Part shown: positions 35,151-46,284 of the stretch, one piece after another
Layout of the letters: every line of letters begins with the position of its first letter
Position numbering within the stretch: position 1 is the stretch's first letter
From: Costus lasius
Lineage: Eukaryota > Streptophyta > Magnoliopsida > Zingiberales > Costaceae
Length of the DNA: 64,000 nucleotides
Direction: 5' to 3'
NCBI GenBank assembly: GCA_027563935.2
Contig: CM050453.2
Location: 85,100,665-85,164,664, forward strand
Translations under genes and position numbers: made by a program
The notes under the pieces: model-generated
Told to the model about the DNA's origin: nothing
The model's database searches: none
The model's input: only the letters and a program-made list of their open reading frames with translations

Positions 35151-38060
35151 ACAAAAATAAGAATGCTTAACAATTCTCTCAACCATCTGATCAATAAAAG
35201 GTAAGAGGAAGTGGTCTTTCCTAGTGGCAGTATTTAATTTCCTATAGTCAATGCACATACGCCAACTAGCAACTGTTCTAACAGGTATCAATTCATTATC
35301 TTTATTCTTCATAACTGTGACACCCCCCTTTTTAGGAACACAATGTACAGGACTTACCCACTTACTATCAGAGATAGGGTAGATAATACCTGCATCAAGC
35401 AATTTTAATACTTCCTTCTTTACAACTTCCTTCATAGATGGGTTGAGTCTTCTTTGGAAATCCACGTGTGGCTTGTGCTCATCCTCCATATGAATCATGT
35501 GCATACAAGAAGAAGGATTAATCCCTTTCAAATCATCAATAGTATACCCAATTACCTTTCTATGAACCCTTAGCTCCTTCAAGAGCAAATCAGTCTCCCT
35601 TTCATCTAATTGAGCATCTACAATCACAGGGTAAGTAGAGTTAGGGCCAAGAAATTCATAGCGAAGGTTATCAGGTAAAGCTTTCAATTCAACTTTTGGG
35701 ATTTTTTTCTTTTTCATCATCAAATGTAGCACAATCCAAAATATCATGAGTCTCATCACAGGGATCATCATCAAAATCAGAATTATCAATTTCAACATAT
35801 GAGTTTTCAAAAGAGTCAGAACAAGAAACAGAATAAGAAACAGAATCAGAAGTAGAATCAGAAGTAGAATCAAAAGGATCATCAAACAAAAAACCAAGAT
35901 CACAAACCACATCATCAACAGCATGAACACTACAACATGAACTAGCATATGCAGGTTTTTTCAATGAATTATTCAAATCAAACTCAATTTTGTTACCACC
36001 AATGTTCAGAGTGAGTTTACCATTCCTTACATCAATAAGTGCTCCCGCAGTGACTAAGAACGGTCTACCAAGAATAATAGGAATTTTCACATCTTCTTCC
36101 ATCTCAAGAACCACAAAATTAGTAGGTACAAAATACTTACCAACTTGGATAGGAACATCCTCAAGAATACCTTCTGGATACTTCACGAAGCGATCGGCGA
36201 GCTGCAAATATATTGAAGTAGGCTTAGGAGCTCCCATATCCAGTTTCCTGCACACAGATAAAGACATTAGACTCACACTGGCTCTCAAATCACATAAGGC
36301 TCGATCGAAAGCAACACTTCCAATTAAACATGGGATAGAGAAACTACCTGGATCTTTTAATTTCAGTGGCAACTTATTTTGAATAAGAGTACTGCATTCT
36401 TCAGTTAGTGCCACAGTACCATAGTTCTCTATTTTTCTTTTGTTGGATAAAATCTCTTTTAAAAATTTTACATATGAAGGCATTTGAGATAAGACATCAG
36501 TAAATGGAATATTAATATACAATTTTTTCAAAACTTCCAAAAATTTCCCAGACTGCCTATCCAACTTAGCTTGCACAATCCTTTGGGGAAAAGGAATAGG
36601 TGACCTATATGGTGGTTGTGAACTAGGTCTAGGGATCTCAACTTCACAAGGCAAATCACCATTATGTGCAAACTCATCCTCCTTAGAAGGTGGAGAGTTA
36701 GAATGGGGCTGCACATGTGCAGGTTGGGATTCCAAAATTGGTTCACTGCTAGGTCTAACATTAGGCTCTTCCTCATCATCATCTAATGGTCCCCTGGGGT
36801 CCTCTAACTGTTTTCCACTCCTAGTTATGATGACATTACAATGTTCCCTAGGGTTAGGTTCAGGTTTTGCTGGTAATTTCCCTAGGGGTCTATAAACTGT
36901 GCTAGTCTGTTGTGCTATCTGAGTCTCTAACATCTTATTGTGAGCAACAACACCATCCAACCTAGAGTTAATTTCCTTAAGACTCTCTGAAACTACCTCA
37001 TTTTGTTTTATCTGGGAACTCATGAATTTCTCAAACATGTCCTCTAAACTAGATTTTTGGGGTTGACTCTGATTTGGTTGCCTCTGATGGTATTCTCTAT
37101 TTTCATTTTGCCCACTAACATGATTGTTACTTTTCCAAGACAAATTAGGATGGTTCCTCCAACCAGGGTTATAGGTGTTAGAGTAAGGGTCATTATTTCT
37201 ACCTAGATTGTAACCCCCTACTGCATTAACTTGCTCATTCCCCTGATCTACAATTACCTTACACTCTTCAGCATAGTGCCCATGGTTCCCACAAACACCA
37301 CAAGTAACAGAAGAAACAACAACAGTTTGCATCTGAAAGGAATCAAAACGATTACACAAAGAATCTACCTTTTCTGCTAGAGAACGCCAACCATCACCAT
37401 CATTCTTACCATGAGGAGGACGATACAGCACTCCCCTCTCAGTAGTCCACTAGTTGTGATTTAGCGCCATCTCTTCAATCAGTGCGTAGGCATCCTCAAC
37501 GGTCTTCTTCATCAGTGCTCCCCCTGCAGCAGCATCAATAGTTAAGCGAGTGTTGTAAAGTAAACCATTATAGAAAGCTTGAATTAAAACCCAATCTTCT
37601 AATCCATGGTGAGGGCACTTCTGTTGTAACTCATTGAAGCGCTCCCATGCTTCACTAAGTGATTCGCCATCCCTTTGTGCAAAGCTCGTGATTTGGTTCC
37701 TCAACTAAATCATCTTACTGGGTGGAAAGTATTTCAGTAAGAAGGCATTTGACAATCGCTCCCAAGTAGTGAATGTTCCAGTCGGATGAGAATGTAGCCA
37801 TGCTTTTGCTCGGTCTCTGAGGGAAAAAGGAAACAATCTAAGTCTAAGAGCATCATCAGATACACCATTAATTTTTATTGTATCACAAAATTCAAGAAAA
37901 AAAGATAAGTGTTGATTAGGATCTTCCAGAGGAGATCCTCCAAATTGGTTTTGTTGGATCATTGAAAGGAACACTGGTTTAATATCAAAGTTGTTTGCAT
38001 CGATTGCAGGCCTAGTAATACTGGAACGAATTACCTGTGTATTCAGGGCTGCATAATCTC
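35151..38060 (-). pseudogene. gag-pol: Athila gag-protease-RT of element J, broken and truncated
   Basis: Read downward from about 38060: gag core (FLSMIQQNQFGGSPLEDPN; LLKYFPPSKMI; LTIDAAAGGALMKK), CCHC knuckle CGVCGNHGHYAEEC (about 37300), a proline-rich linker, protease with the key box changed to DLRAS (family DLGAS, about 36290), and RT start (VPKKGGVTVMKNKDNELIP; CIDYRKLNTATRKDHF). Two in-frame stops, at 37705 and 37450, are both CAG to TAG. One frameshift lies in a run of A residues near 35700. RT ends at HSYFCF (35150), where LTR sequence begins. Relative to G3, J has longer acidic and serine-rich stretches (35750-35900). Otherwise it is less decayed than G3 in gag-protease. Confidence 0.9.
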
Positions 38061-38339
38061 TAAGTGTCTTCTTTCAGCCATGATTGATTCTTCTTCTCTC
38101 CTCTCTGCAAATCTCAACTTCTTGTGCGATCCAAGAGTTTTATTAATTTCAGGATCAAAAGAAACTAATGGTCCTGACCTAAGATTCCTGCGCATAAACA
38201 CGTAGAAGGTCAGATAAGTTCAGATTTTTGTAGAAAGTAAAAGAAATACTAGAATCTATCACAGAAAGTACTAAAAGCAAAAACAAAAAGCTTAGTCTAG
38301 CAATACTATCAATTATATCAATATTAAAAAAAACCAAGG

Positions 38340-38357
38340 TCCCCGGCAACGGCATCA
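38340..38357 (-). other. Primer binding site of J (tRNA-Asp, diverged)
   Basis: The minus strand reads TGATGCCGTTGCCGGGGA, two mismatches from the tRNA-Asp complement, six bases from the LTR edge. Confidence 0.8.
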
Positions 38358-38363
38358 AAAACT

Positions 38364-40266
38364 TGTTGTAGTCCGCAAGTGCATGGATACTCGAAGTAAT
38401 ATTTAAGATATCGAACCACACAGACCTCGTTGTTAAGTACCGACGAATTGAATTCTCACTAGCTAAACAAATCGAATATGAAGCGAATAAACGATCGAAC
38501 GGTGTACGAAAAATCAGAGAGAAAGTCTTGGGACTAGGGGTTCATCCGACTTAATATTTATGACTAGACATAATTAAAGGTTCATCAATCTATTTTTGTT
38601 ATGGTAAAGATATGACTTACTTAATAAAGAAACTAACTTGCTCTCGCGCAGTCAATTTGCAAAGAATGATCCTCACTCTCGTGCAAGATCTATTTGATGC
38701 TTAAGATAAGTAAACTTTAATCAGAGAGATTAAGAATCACTCTCGTGCATTCCATCTCAATGTTGAGATCTCAAGTGAAACTAAGCATTCTCATGCCTTA
38801 GCTTCACAGGTTTTACTTAAGGCTTTCGAACAATCCAATATCTATCTCTAGCATATTTCATGTCTAAAACAATAGTGATTTCTAGTTCAGAACATCAACA
38901 AGAATTATACTTCTAAAATCTACAAATAAGTACACAACTAATCTCTTACGATGCGCTCCTACCATAAATTCTAGGGTTTCAAGTTTTTGAGTATCATCTT
39001 CTCAGTCTATAACACAAAACTCTAACACATGTTAATGCATGAAGCTAGAAAAGATTAAAGACAATAATTTCATAAGTAAAATTACCATACCAAAAATATA
39101 TTGATGGGATAAAAGTCATCTAGTCATTGTAATATCAAGGGGACTACACTCCCATGTCCCAAAAGAAAATTTAAGCTAGCATGATGGAAGAAATACAGCA
39201 AAACATAGTTTTAGAATGATTAGAAATCGAAAGAGAGGGGTAAAAGTTACAAAACAGGGCTGTAATCAAAATTACAGCCCGTAATTTGTGTAGAGTCGCG
39301 ATGAATAGTGCACGCGACCACTCTTTTGTTGATTTCTCCCTTGATCGATCTCCTTTCACTCTGAAACTTCTGTGGCGTGTTCTCCTTCCTCAGGCGAAGC
39401 TTCCTTTCAAATATCGTGGCCGGAGATGGTCTGTGCGACGAATGGCGATGAACCCTAGCGCGGTGGCGATTCTCTAAAATTCTCCGTGAATCCTTAGTGA
39501 AAATTGTTCCTTTTTCTTCGAAAATCTTCACCTCTTAATTCTGAATCTTCCCCTTTTTTTGGATCTTCAATTGGTACCCTAAATCTCAAGAAATTATCTT
39601 TTTAAATTTTCGGCGAAAAAATTGGAAAACTGGGCGCAAGATTACGGTATCGTGATGAACATTACGGTACTGCCGTGATGACTTCTGAAGTTCTGTAAGG
39701 AATCGGCCCGGAATTACGGTACCGTGAAAGTTTAGCCCAAAATTACGGTAGTGCCGTAATCTTCTTTGTTGACTCTGAAAGTTTCTGTATGAAATTTCCG
39801 AAAATTACGGTACCATGAAATTAATTACGGTAGTGCCGTAATTTGTCCGAAATCCTCTGAAGTCTCTGCCTAATTCTGACCAAAATCATGGCACCGTAAA
39901 GTTGATTACGACAGTGCCATAATTTCCCAAAAAACTTGTTGCGAGCTGCTGCCGTGAAATCTATTATGGTAGTGCCATAATTTCATATTACGGCCATGAA
40001 ATTAATTACGGCACTGCCATAATTTCTCTAGGAAGCTTGGCTTGACTTGAAATTTGATGTGTAAACTTTTCTTGATGATTAGAACTCGCTCATGCATTGA
40101 AAATGCTCAAAAACTTGTGATATTGATGCCTTCTTACCTGAAATTAATTGAAAACCAAGAAAGACATAGATTCCGAAGTATTTGACAAATAAAACAAAAG
40201 AGTAAAATTATGACTCAAAAGATGAGTTAATCAGCATGAAAAACACTATGAAATTTAGAGTCATCA
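38364..40266 (-). repeat. 5' LTR of J, complete
   Basis: On the minus strand it runs from TGATGACTCTAAAT (40266) to ...GGACTACAACA (38364), 1903 bp. The palindrome cluster at 39640-40025 uses the word ATTACGGTAGTGCCGTAAT and variants at least ten times. A related but much shorter solo LTR is at 48827-49610. The outer edge at 40266 touches the ULP1-like gene remnant exactly where a consensus splice donor follows (AGAG-gtaataa). Confidence 0.8.
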
Positions 40267-41400
40267 AGAGGTAATAATTTTCCTCATGGGCACTCACCTC
40301 ACCTTATACCCAAGTGACTAAAAGAAATAAGTTTGTACAGAAGACAGACCATTGTAGTTGATGATAATGCGCTAGATAAACCCAATGTAGATAAGATATT
40401 ATTTTTTAACATAACATTCCTTTATGTCAACCATATTTGTTAGACTATGTACAATATTTGTGAGAATATCTACGATAATTCATTAACAATTCTTTTATCT
40501 TGTAGTTCTTGGACATAACTGATTTTTGTGGATATGACAAAATAAGTGATGACGAATGCAATAAGTTAAGGGGCTTTATCCAACTCCCATGGGAGATATT
40601 CCATGAGGGCGATCCCTGTCAACTACAGAAGAAGCACATTTGTGATGTATTATTTGGGGAGCTAATAAGTGAGGATATAAGTGTAACACATCCTTGAATA
40701 TTCAATAGTTTATACGAAATAATTATATACTAACGAATTATCCTTTGTAGATTCTTGATGTATATGTTTATCTTCTCGTCGAGAGAAGTAAAAAATACCT
40801 CCGGAAAAAGCTATACAAGACATTTACATACATCTCCCCTTGTTTCTTTAATTTTTATGAACACGGACACTTTGGGGCTGACTTTCGTTATGTGGAATAT
40901 CTAAATAAGGGTACGCTAAATAACACACAGAATTTTGGTCCCAGTGTGTGCTAGCAAGCATTGGTATGTCATGTACATAAAAAGAGATAAGAAGATAATA
41001 ACCCTTTATAATTCTTTACTGACCCAAAGAGGACTGACGTTTCTCTTATAAATAATCTTATGAGTATTTGTTTCATTACTTGGGTTTATTTTGATTATTC
41101 AAAGGTAATTGCTTATAATTCGTTTATGCAAATTGATTTATTGAGATCACATTTGTTGCATTAGTCTAAAAGTATGAAATATGCCCTAGAGTGGTATTTA
41201 CATAAATACACAAAAACATGGGCTCCGGACTACCCTCACAATACGATTCTGTCAATTGTGGTCTTTTCATAATTAGATGGATTATCTAGTTTCTAATAAG
41301 CTAATGGACTTCAATCAAAAGGATAAGCCAACTTTTAGGGCTATCATAAGTCTGGAGCTGTTTAGAGCCAAGTTAGAAACCGAATATGGACAATGAGATT
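40267..41400 (+). pseudogene. ULP1-like (C48) cysteine protease remnant, spliced
   Basis: Fragments of a SUMO/ubiquitin-like protease domain are visible in exons. A probable acceptor (ttatcttgtag, ending near 40505) is followed by LDITDFCGYDKISDDECNKL; another acceptor (tcctttgtag, near 40750) by ILDVYVYLLVERSKKYLRKK. Then YIKRDKKIITLYNSL (about 40980-41030) and, near 41240-41285, SQYDSVNCGLFIIRWI, which matches the catalytic-cysteine block (D-x-x-x-C-G-x-F) of the family. Stops (for example near 40950 and after RWII) show it is dead. Such protease genes are commonly carried by plant Mutator-like elements (Kaonashi type), and a FAR1/MULE remnant lies 4 kb away on the other strand. The upstream part was removed by, or lies beyond, the J LTR. 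Confidence 0.7.
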
Positions 41401-41589
41401 CATTTGTGCATGTAATTATCATTTGTACTCATTTGTTTATGTAATTATCATTGATATTCATTTTTGAATGAAATTATCTTTCGTACTCATTTGTGTTGTA
41501 TGTAATTATGAGTGCACAAAATTTCTATGTACTGATATTCATGTGTATATAATGATATTCATGTGTCTGTCAACCATAAATGTGCTTGT

Positions 41590-42180
41590 CAATGATAATT
41601 GAGTTTAGGTCAATTAAAAATCTAAGCCTATCAATAAAAAAATCTAAGCCCATCAATAAAAAATCTAAGCTTATCAACGAAAATCTAAGCCTATCAACAA
41701 TAATCTAAGCCTGTCAACAATAATCTTAAGCCTATAAATGAAAATCTAGGTAAGTCAATGAAAAATATGAGCATGTTAATGAAAATCTAGGCCTATTTAT
41801 GAAAATATGAGCTTGTCTACGATAAATCTAAGCCTATCAATATTATGTTTTATTAATGAAAGTCTAAGCCTATCAATGATAATCTTAAGCCTATAAACAA
41901 AAAATCTGAGCATGCCAACAATAATATTAAGTCTATTAATAAAAATATGAGCCTGTCAACAAAAATCTAAGCCTATCTATGACAAATCTAAGCCTATTTA
42001 TGATAAATATAAGCCTATAAACTATTATGTCTGTCAACGAATGTCTAAGCCTGTCAAGAATAATCTTATGCCCTATAAACGAAATATGAGTCTTTCAATG
42101 ATAATATTAAGTCTATCAATGAAAATCTGAGTCTGTCGACTATCAATGAAAAATTTGAGCCTATCAACGTAAAGAGTGTC
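41590..42180. repeat. 20-21 bp minisatellite array, left block
   Basis: About 25-28 degenerate units of the form AAGCCTATCAATGAAAATCT follow each other, with frequent variants (CTGTC, AACAATAATCT). The same unit in the same orientation forms the block at 44340-44820 and isolated copies at 42505-42545 and 44075-44130. Confidence 0.9.
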
Positions 42181-42182
42181 AT

Positions 42183-42385
42183 TCAAAATTTGCACAAAGC
42201 TTGCAATGTTATGTCACTTAAATGTGTTCATATAAAAAAATATGCACAAAATTTGCTCAATGCTTATAATGTTATTACACATAAATGTGTTTGTATAAAA
42301 AAATTTGCACAAAATTTGCTCAAAGCTTATATTGTTATTAACCATAAATGTGTTCATTTACAAAAATTTGCACAAAGCTTTAGAA
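42183..42385. repeat. 63-bp tandem repeat, three copies
   Basis: Units start near 42190, 42253 and 42316 (TTGCACAAA-TTTGCTCAA-GCTTATAATGTTATT-CATAAATGTGTTCAT). A fourth diverged unit lies at 44876-44935, after the right minisatellite block, so the order minisatellite then 63-mer occurs twice. The open frame over the array is a by-product of a period divisible by three. Confidence 0.85.
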
Positions 42386-42832
42386 TGGGAGAGGGAAGCA
42401 TCTTTACAAAAGGGATGTGGGTTATTCTTTGTCTTCCTCCTCCTCCTTTGTCTGAAAATGGAAAAGGATATGAACCACCACTGATTCCTCTTGTTTGTAT
42501 AAAAATCTAAGTCTATCAACGATATTTATGAGCCTATCAATGACTTTATCAGTAGATAAAATGATGGAGGAAAGGAATGCGCATTGGCAAGGATGGAGGA
42601 TACCACCATCTAAGTTATAACTCATTTTGTTAAATAGGAATCCTCCACTTCCTTCTTTGTAGACAAAGAAGACTACATAGAAGAAAAGGGAATGCACTCC
42701 CACTCTGAGCCCTCTCAAACATGTATAGAGCTTTGAGGCGGGTTCTTCTATCATCAAATTTTCTCTTCTTCGTTCTTCATTAGAAGCGGTACAATAGAAT
42801 CCCTCCTAAAACATATATTCCCACTACTTTTA
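42386..42832. other. Unassigned spacer
   Basis: No recognisable gene or element. It contains two isolated units of the 20-bp repeat (42505-42545) and otherwise unique-looking sequence. Short ORFs on both strands have no known domain. Confidence 0.6.
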
Positions 42833-44015
42833 GGGTCTATTTTATTGGGGTGAAAAGAAAGAAAAAGAGAAAGAAAAGAAAATTTTCTTTTGATTTATTG
42901 AAAAGACAGATTTGAAGGGGAAGAAAAGTGAGCTATTTTTCTCCCCTTTTTTGTTCTCTCCAAATTAGAGAGAAAATGAATCACTCCTCGCGATGCTCTC
43001 TTCCACACTGTCAAACTGTTGAAGCTGCCTTGCCTCCTTCCCTTTCCCGATGATCACGCCTTCTCCCCGCCTTCTCCTAGCCTCCCTCCTCGCCTTCGCG
43101 AGCGCCGTCGCAACTACTGACCGCCTTCGCGAGCGCCGTCTCGAGCGCGACTACCTTTGTGAGCGCCGACCGCCTTCGCGAGTGCGAGCGGCCTTCGTGA
43201 GCGCGAGCGTTGCAGTCGAGCCCTCCACCACTACGCTGTGGCCACGAGCGGCCTTCATATCCGCTTGCTGCCATCCGCAAGCTTGCCTCCGCCATAGCCA
43301 CTATGCCCATGAGCCCTCCGCCACTGCGCTTGCGAGCATGCCTCGCCTTGCCTCTGCCGCACCCCGCGAGTTCGCGAGCCCTCTAGCCCTAGCGAACCCT
43401 CCCCGCAACGCCTCGCCGTGAGCCCTCCCAGTGAGCTCGCGAGCCCTCCTGCCCCAGCGAACCCTCCTCGCAGCGCCTTGCCGTGAGCCCTCCGCCACAA
43501 CACCTTGCTCACGCCTCGCCGTGAGCCCTCTCGCCTCTGCGCCCATGAGCTTGCCTCGCCTCTACCGCTGCGCCAGCGAGCCCTCCGCCGGAGCGCCCGT
43601 GAGCTCGCCTCTGCTGCTACAAGCCCTCCGCCACCACACCCGTGAGCTCGCCTCTGCTACTGCGAGCCCTCTGCCGCAACACCCGTGAGCTCGCCTCCAC
43701 TACTGCGAGACCACGAGCCCCCACGCCTTGCTCGCGAGCCTTCTCGCCCCAGTGGCCATGAGCTTGCCTCTACCATCGCACGCTCGCCTCGCCTCTGCCG
43801 TTGCGCCCGCACGCCCTCCGCCATTGCGCCCGTGAGCTCGCCTCCATGTCTCCGCTGCGTGAAGTGCCCTACTCACGCCTCACCGCGAGCGTCGCTGAAG
43901 GCAAGTATTCTGATCATGTGAATCTCACGTGATTAGTTTTTCTTCCCTCTTATATTTCTTTCTCTTAATTCTTTTCATTCTATCTACTTTTCTTGCCCCC
44001 CAATAAAACAGACCC
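42833..44015. mobile_element. PIF/Harbinger-like non-autonomous transposon, 1183 bp, with GC-rich cargo
   Basis: The ends are inverted repeats GGGTCTATTTTATTGGGG (42833-42850) and CCCCAATAAAACAGACCC (43998-44015), 17 of 18 matching. Both sides carry the 3-bp target duplication TTA (42830-42832 and 44016-44018), the hallmark of PIF/Harbinger and Tourist elements. Inside each end is a polypurine/polypyrimidine stretch. No transposase is present. The middle (about 43020-43900) is very GC-rich and repetitive. Confidence 0.85.
43020..43900. repeat. GC-rich degenerate repeat carried by the PIF-like element
   Basis: The block is built from phrases such as GAGCCCTCCGCC and CGTGAGCTCGCCTCTGC. A clear 43-bp period runs over 43578-43710 (starts 43578, 43621, 43664). 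Base composition differs sharply from the AT-rich surroundings. Overlapping ORFs on both strands are low-complexity (Ala/Ser/Pro on plus, Gly/Arg on minus) with no known domain, so no gene is called. It may derive from a captured GC-rich host exon later amplified, which is only a guess. Confidence 0.75.
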
Positions 44016-44059
44016 TTAGAGTGCATCTACTCATGTTAACACTTCCAGGTATGGAACTC

Positions 44060-44935
44060 ATGCTTGGATTGCTAAAGAGGACTGTCAATGATAAAATCTA
44101 GTTTGTCAATGAAAATATGTGGGGTGTCAATGATAAAAATGGTATGTCATTATGGAAAAATGTACTGTAGCTAGAGCTTTGGAGCTTTGATCTATGACAA
44201 ACAAGGTTAGGGGGCTGACAGACCATAGAAGCCTTCCCGGAGAAAAGGAATCACTAGTCGCACATGCTAAGGGCACAAGGCAAACTTTGGGCCCCTGCAA
44301 TTCTACCAGGTAATGGGGACGGAGTCTTTTATATTGGTGGGAATGGGCATTGAGAACCTGAGCCTATCAACTCAAATCTTTACGCTGTCAACTCAAATTT
44401 GAGCCTGTCTACACAAATTTGAGCCACTATCAACCAAAATATTGAGCTTTTGATAGGAAAATCTTAGCCTATCAAATAAATTCTTTAGCCTGTCAATGAA
44501 AATCTATCAACAAACTGAGCCTTATCCATGAAAATTTTGAAGTATGTCAATGAAAAAACTGAGCCTATCGACGAATAATCTGAAGCTTATCAACGAAATT
44601 CCTAAACCTGTCAACGATAATCTTAAAACTATCATCAAAACACTTAAACATGTTAAACAAAAATTTGTGCCCGACTGTAAAAAGTCTGAGCTTATCAATG
44701 ATAATCTTAAACCAATTAACGAAAATCTTATACCTGTCAAATAAAAAATTTAAGCCTGTCAATGAAAAATCTAAAGTCTATCAACAAAAATATTAATTAT
44801 GTCAACAATAATCTTCACCACATGTGTGAGTCCAAACTATGCACGTAACTTTTTTATTTATTAAAATAGAATGTGTTGAACAAATTTGCACAAAACTTAT
44901 AATATTGTTACAAAAAATGTGCTCATACTAAAAAT
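44060..44935. repeat. 20-21 bp minisatellite array, right block, plus one 63-mer
   Basis: Units like AGCCTATCAACGAAAATCTG run densely from 44340 to 44820, with stray units at 44075-44130. A single diverged 63-bp unit follows (44876-44935). The orientation is the same as in the left block. The stretch 44150-44340 between them shows nothing recognisable. Confidence 0.85.
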
Positions 44936-46284
44936 TGTAGTTATAAATTAATATTTTCATCTGCATGTTCAGCTGCGATGATTGTGGTTGTGACTATGCA
45001 ATACGGGAGCCTTGGTCCAAAAACTACAAAGGAATTATGATTAATTAGTAGAAATTATTGAAAATCTTGTAATCCAACAATGAAAGGAGAAAACGTACTT
45101 ACATACAAAGAGGAACTTGCCCTGAACAATTCAGCATATGAATAGGTTGGAGGTGAGGCCCCACGGTTACTTGGTACTTTTGAATATGCAATTGCAAAGC
45201 CTTGAATAGGGGGCATCGTAGAGCAACATTATAGAGGCACATGTGAAGGAGGTGCTATAATAGTTCGGCCAGAAGCCTCGTTTGCTTTTCTTGTTTTTCT
45301 TTTTAGTACACCCTTCTTTCGTTTCTCCTTGGGACCTTTTTTGACACATGGATGTATTGTGATAATTGGGCCCATTGCACGTCATTGCTTGCTTCGTCAA
45401 GGTCCTCAGGCAAATGTTCAGCTGCTAATATTTTATCAACTTGTATACTTAATTGATTGGTTGTAGCCTCTATCAATTCTTGGGCTTTTCTGAAATGTAT
45501 ACTCTTTGTTCAAATATAAAATTATTTTTGACATACTCGGATATAAATAGATGTCAAACTCTCTTCTCCAAGATTATCAATAGTAGATGGACTTGTATTA
45601 CAACCATGACATTTTCTATCATATTTTGTCCACCTATATACTATATAATGAGGTGGTATTGAATTCATATTGTTAGTAGACAACACCTTTATACCATGAG
45701 CACACAAAATTCCATTGCGCTCAAACATTTTGCATGTGCAACTAACAATCATTATATTTGGCATGTACACCACGGCCTCTTCTCTACTACCATTTGGAGA
45801 AGATAATGCCATTCTAGATTCAGCCCAAGCCATAAACACAATAGTAAAATCAATGCTAAACTTATATTGCTGTTCAAACTCTATGTACATAACTCTAGTG
45901 TAAAACCCAGATGCTTCTTTCAACATATTACAAAAAATACCACTTGGTGTATTGTTCCTACTCTTGAAATCTTCTTTTATTTCTTTCTCACGAAAGAATT
46001 TAAGTGTTCTCTCATATTACTCTAAAATGGCAAATAGAGATAATACTCTCACTTCGTTGTGTTATACTCGTATCAGCACAAAATGTTTCTGTGCGATAGC
46101 ATGCAACCCACTTCATATGCAATTTTAAAAAACTAATCATCCAAGGATGTTCCACAAGTTGGTACTTATTCAATAAGTCTTCGAATAGTATGTGAAACCT
46201 ATCTATATTACACTGTTGATATACATAGTGTCTGAAATCCTGACGAAATATAAAACTATCATGACTCATATGGCTCATATGTAT

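Noticed and set aside
35690..35720. Programmed frameshift at an A-run in element J
   Set aside because: G3 reads through the same region in one frame, and Athila elements normally use one gag-pol frame here. A one-base indel in a homopolymer is the simpler reading.
41590..42180. Possible CRISPR array because of many short repeats
   Set aside because: Units follow each other without unique spacers, are degenerate, and the setting is plant nuclear DNA. It is a minisatellite.
43050..43421. ORF in the GC-rich cargo as a host protein with signal peptide
   Set aside because: Low-complexity translation of repeats, open on both strands, with no domain.
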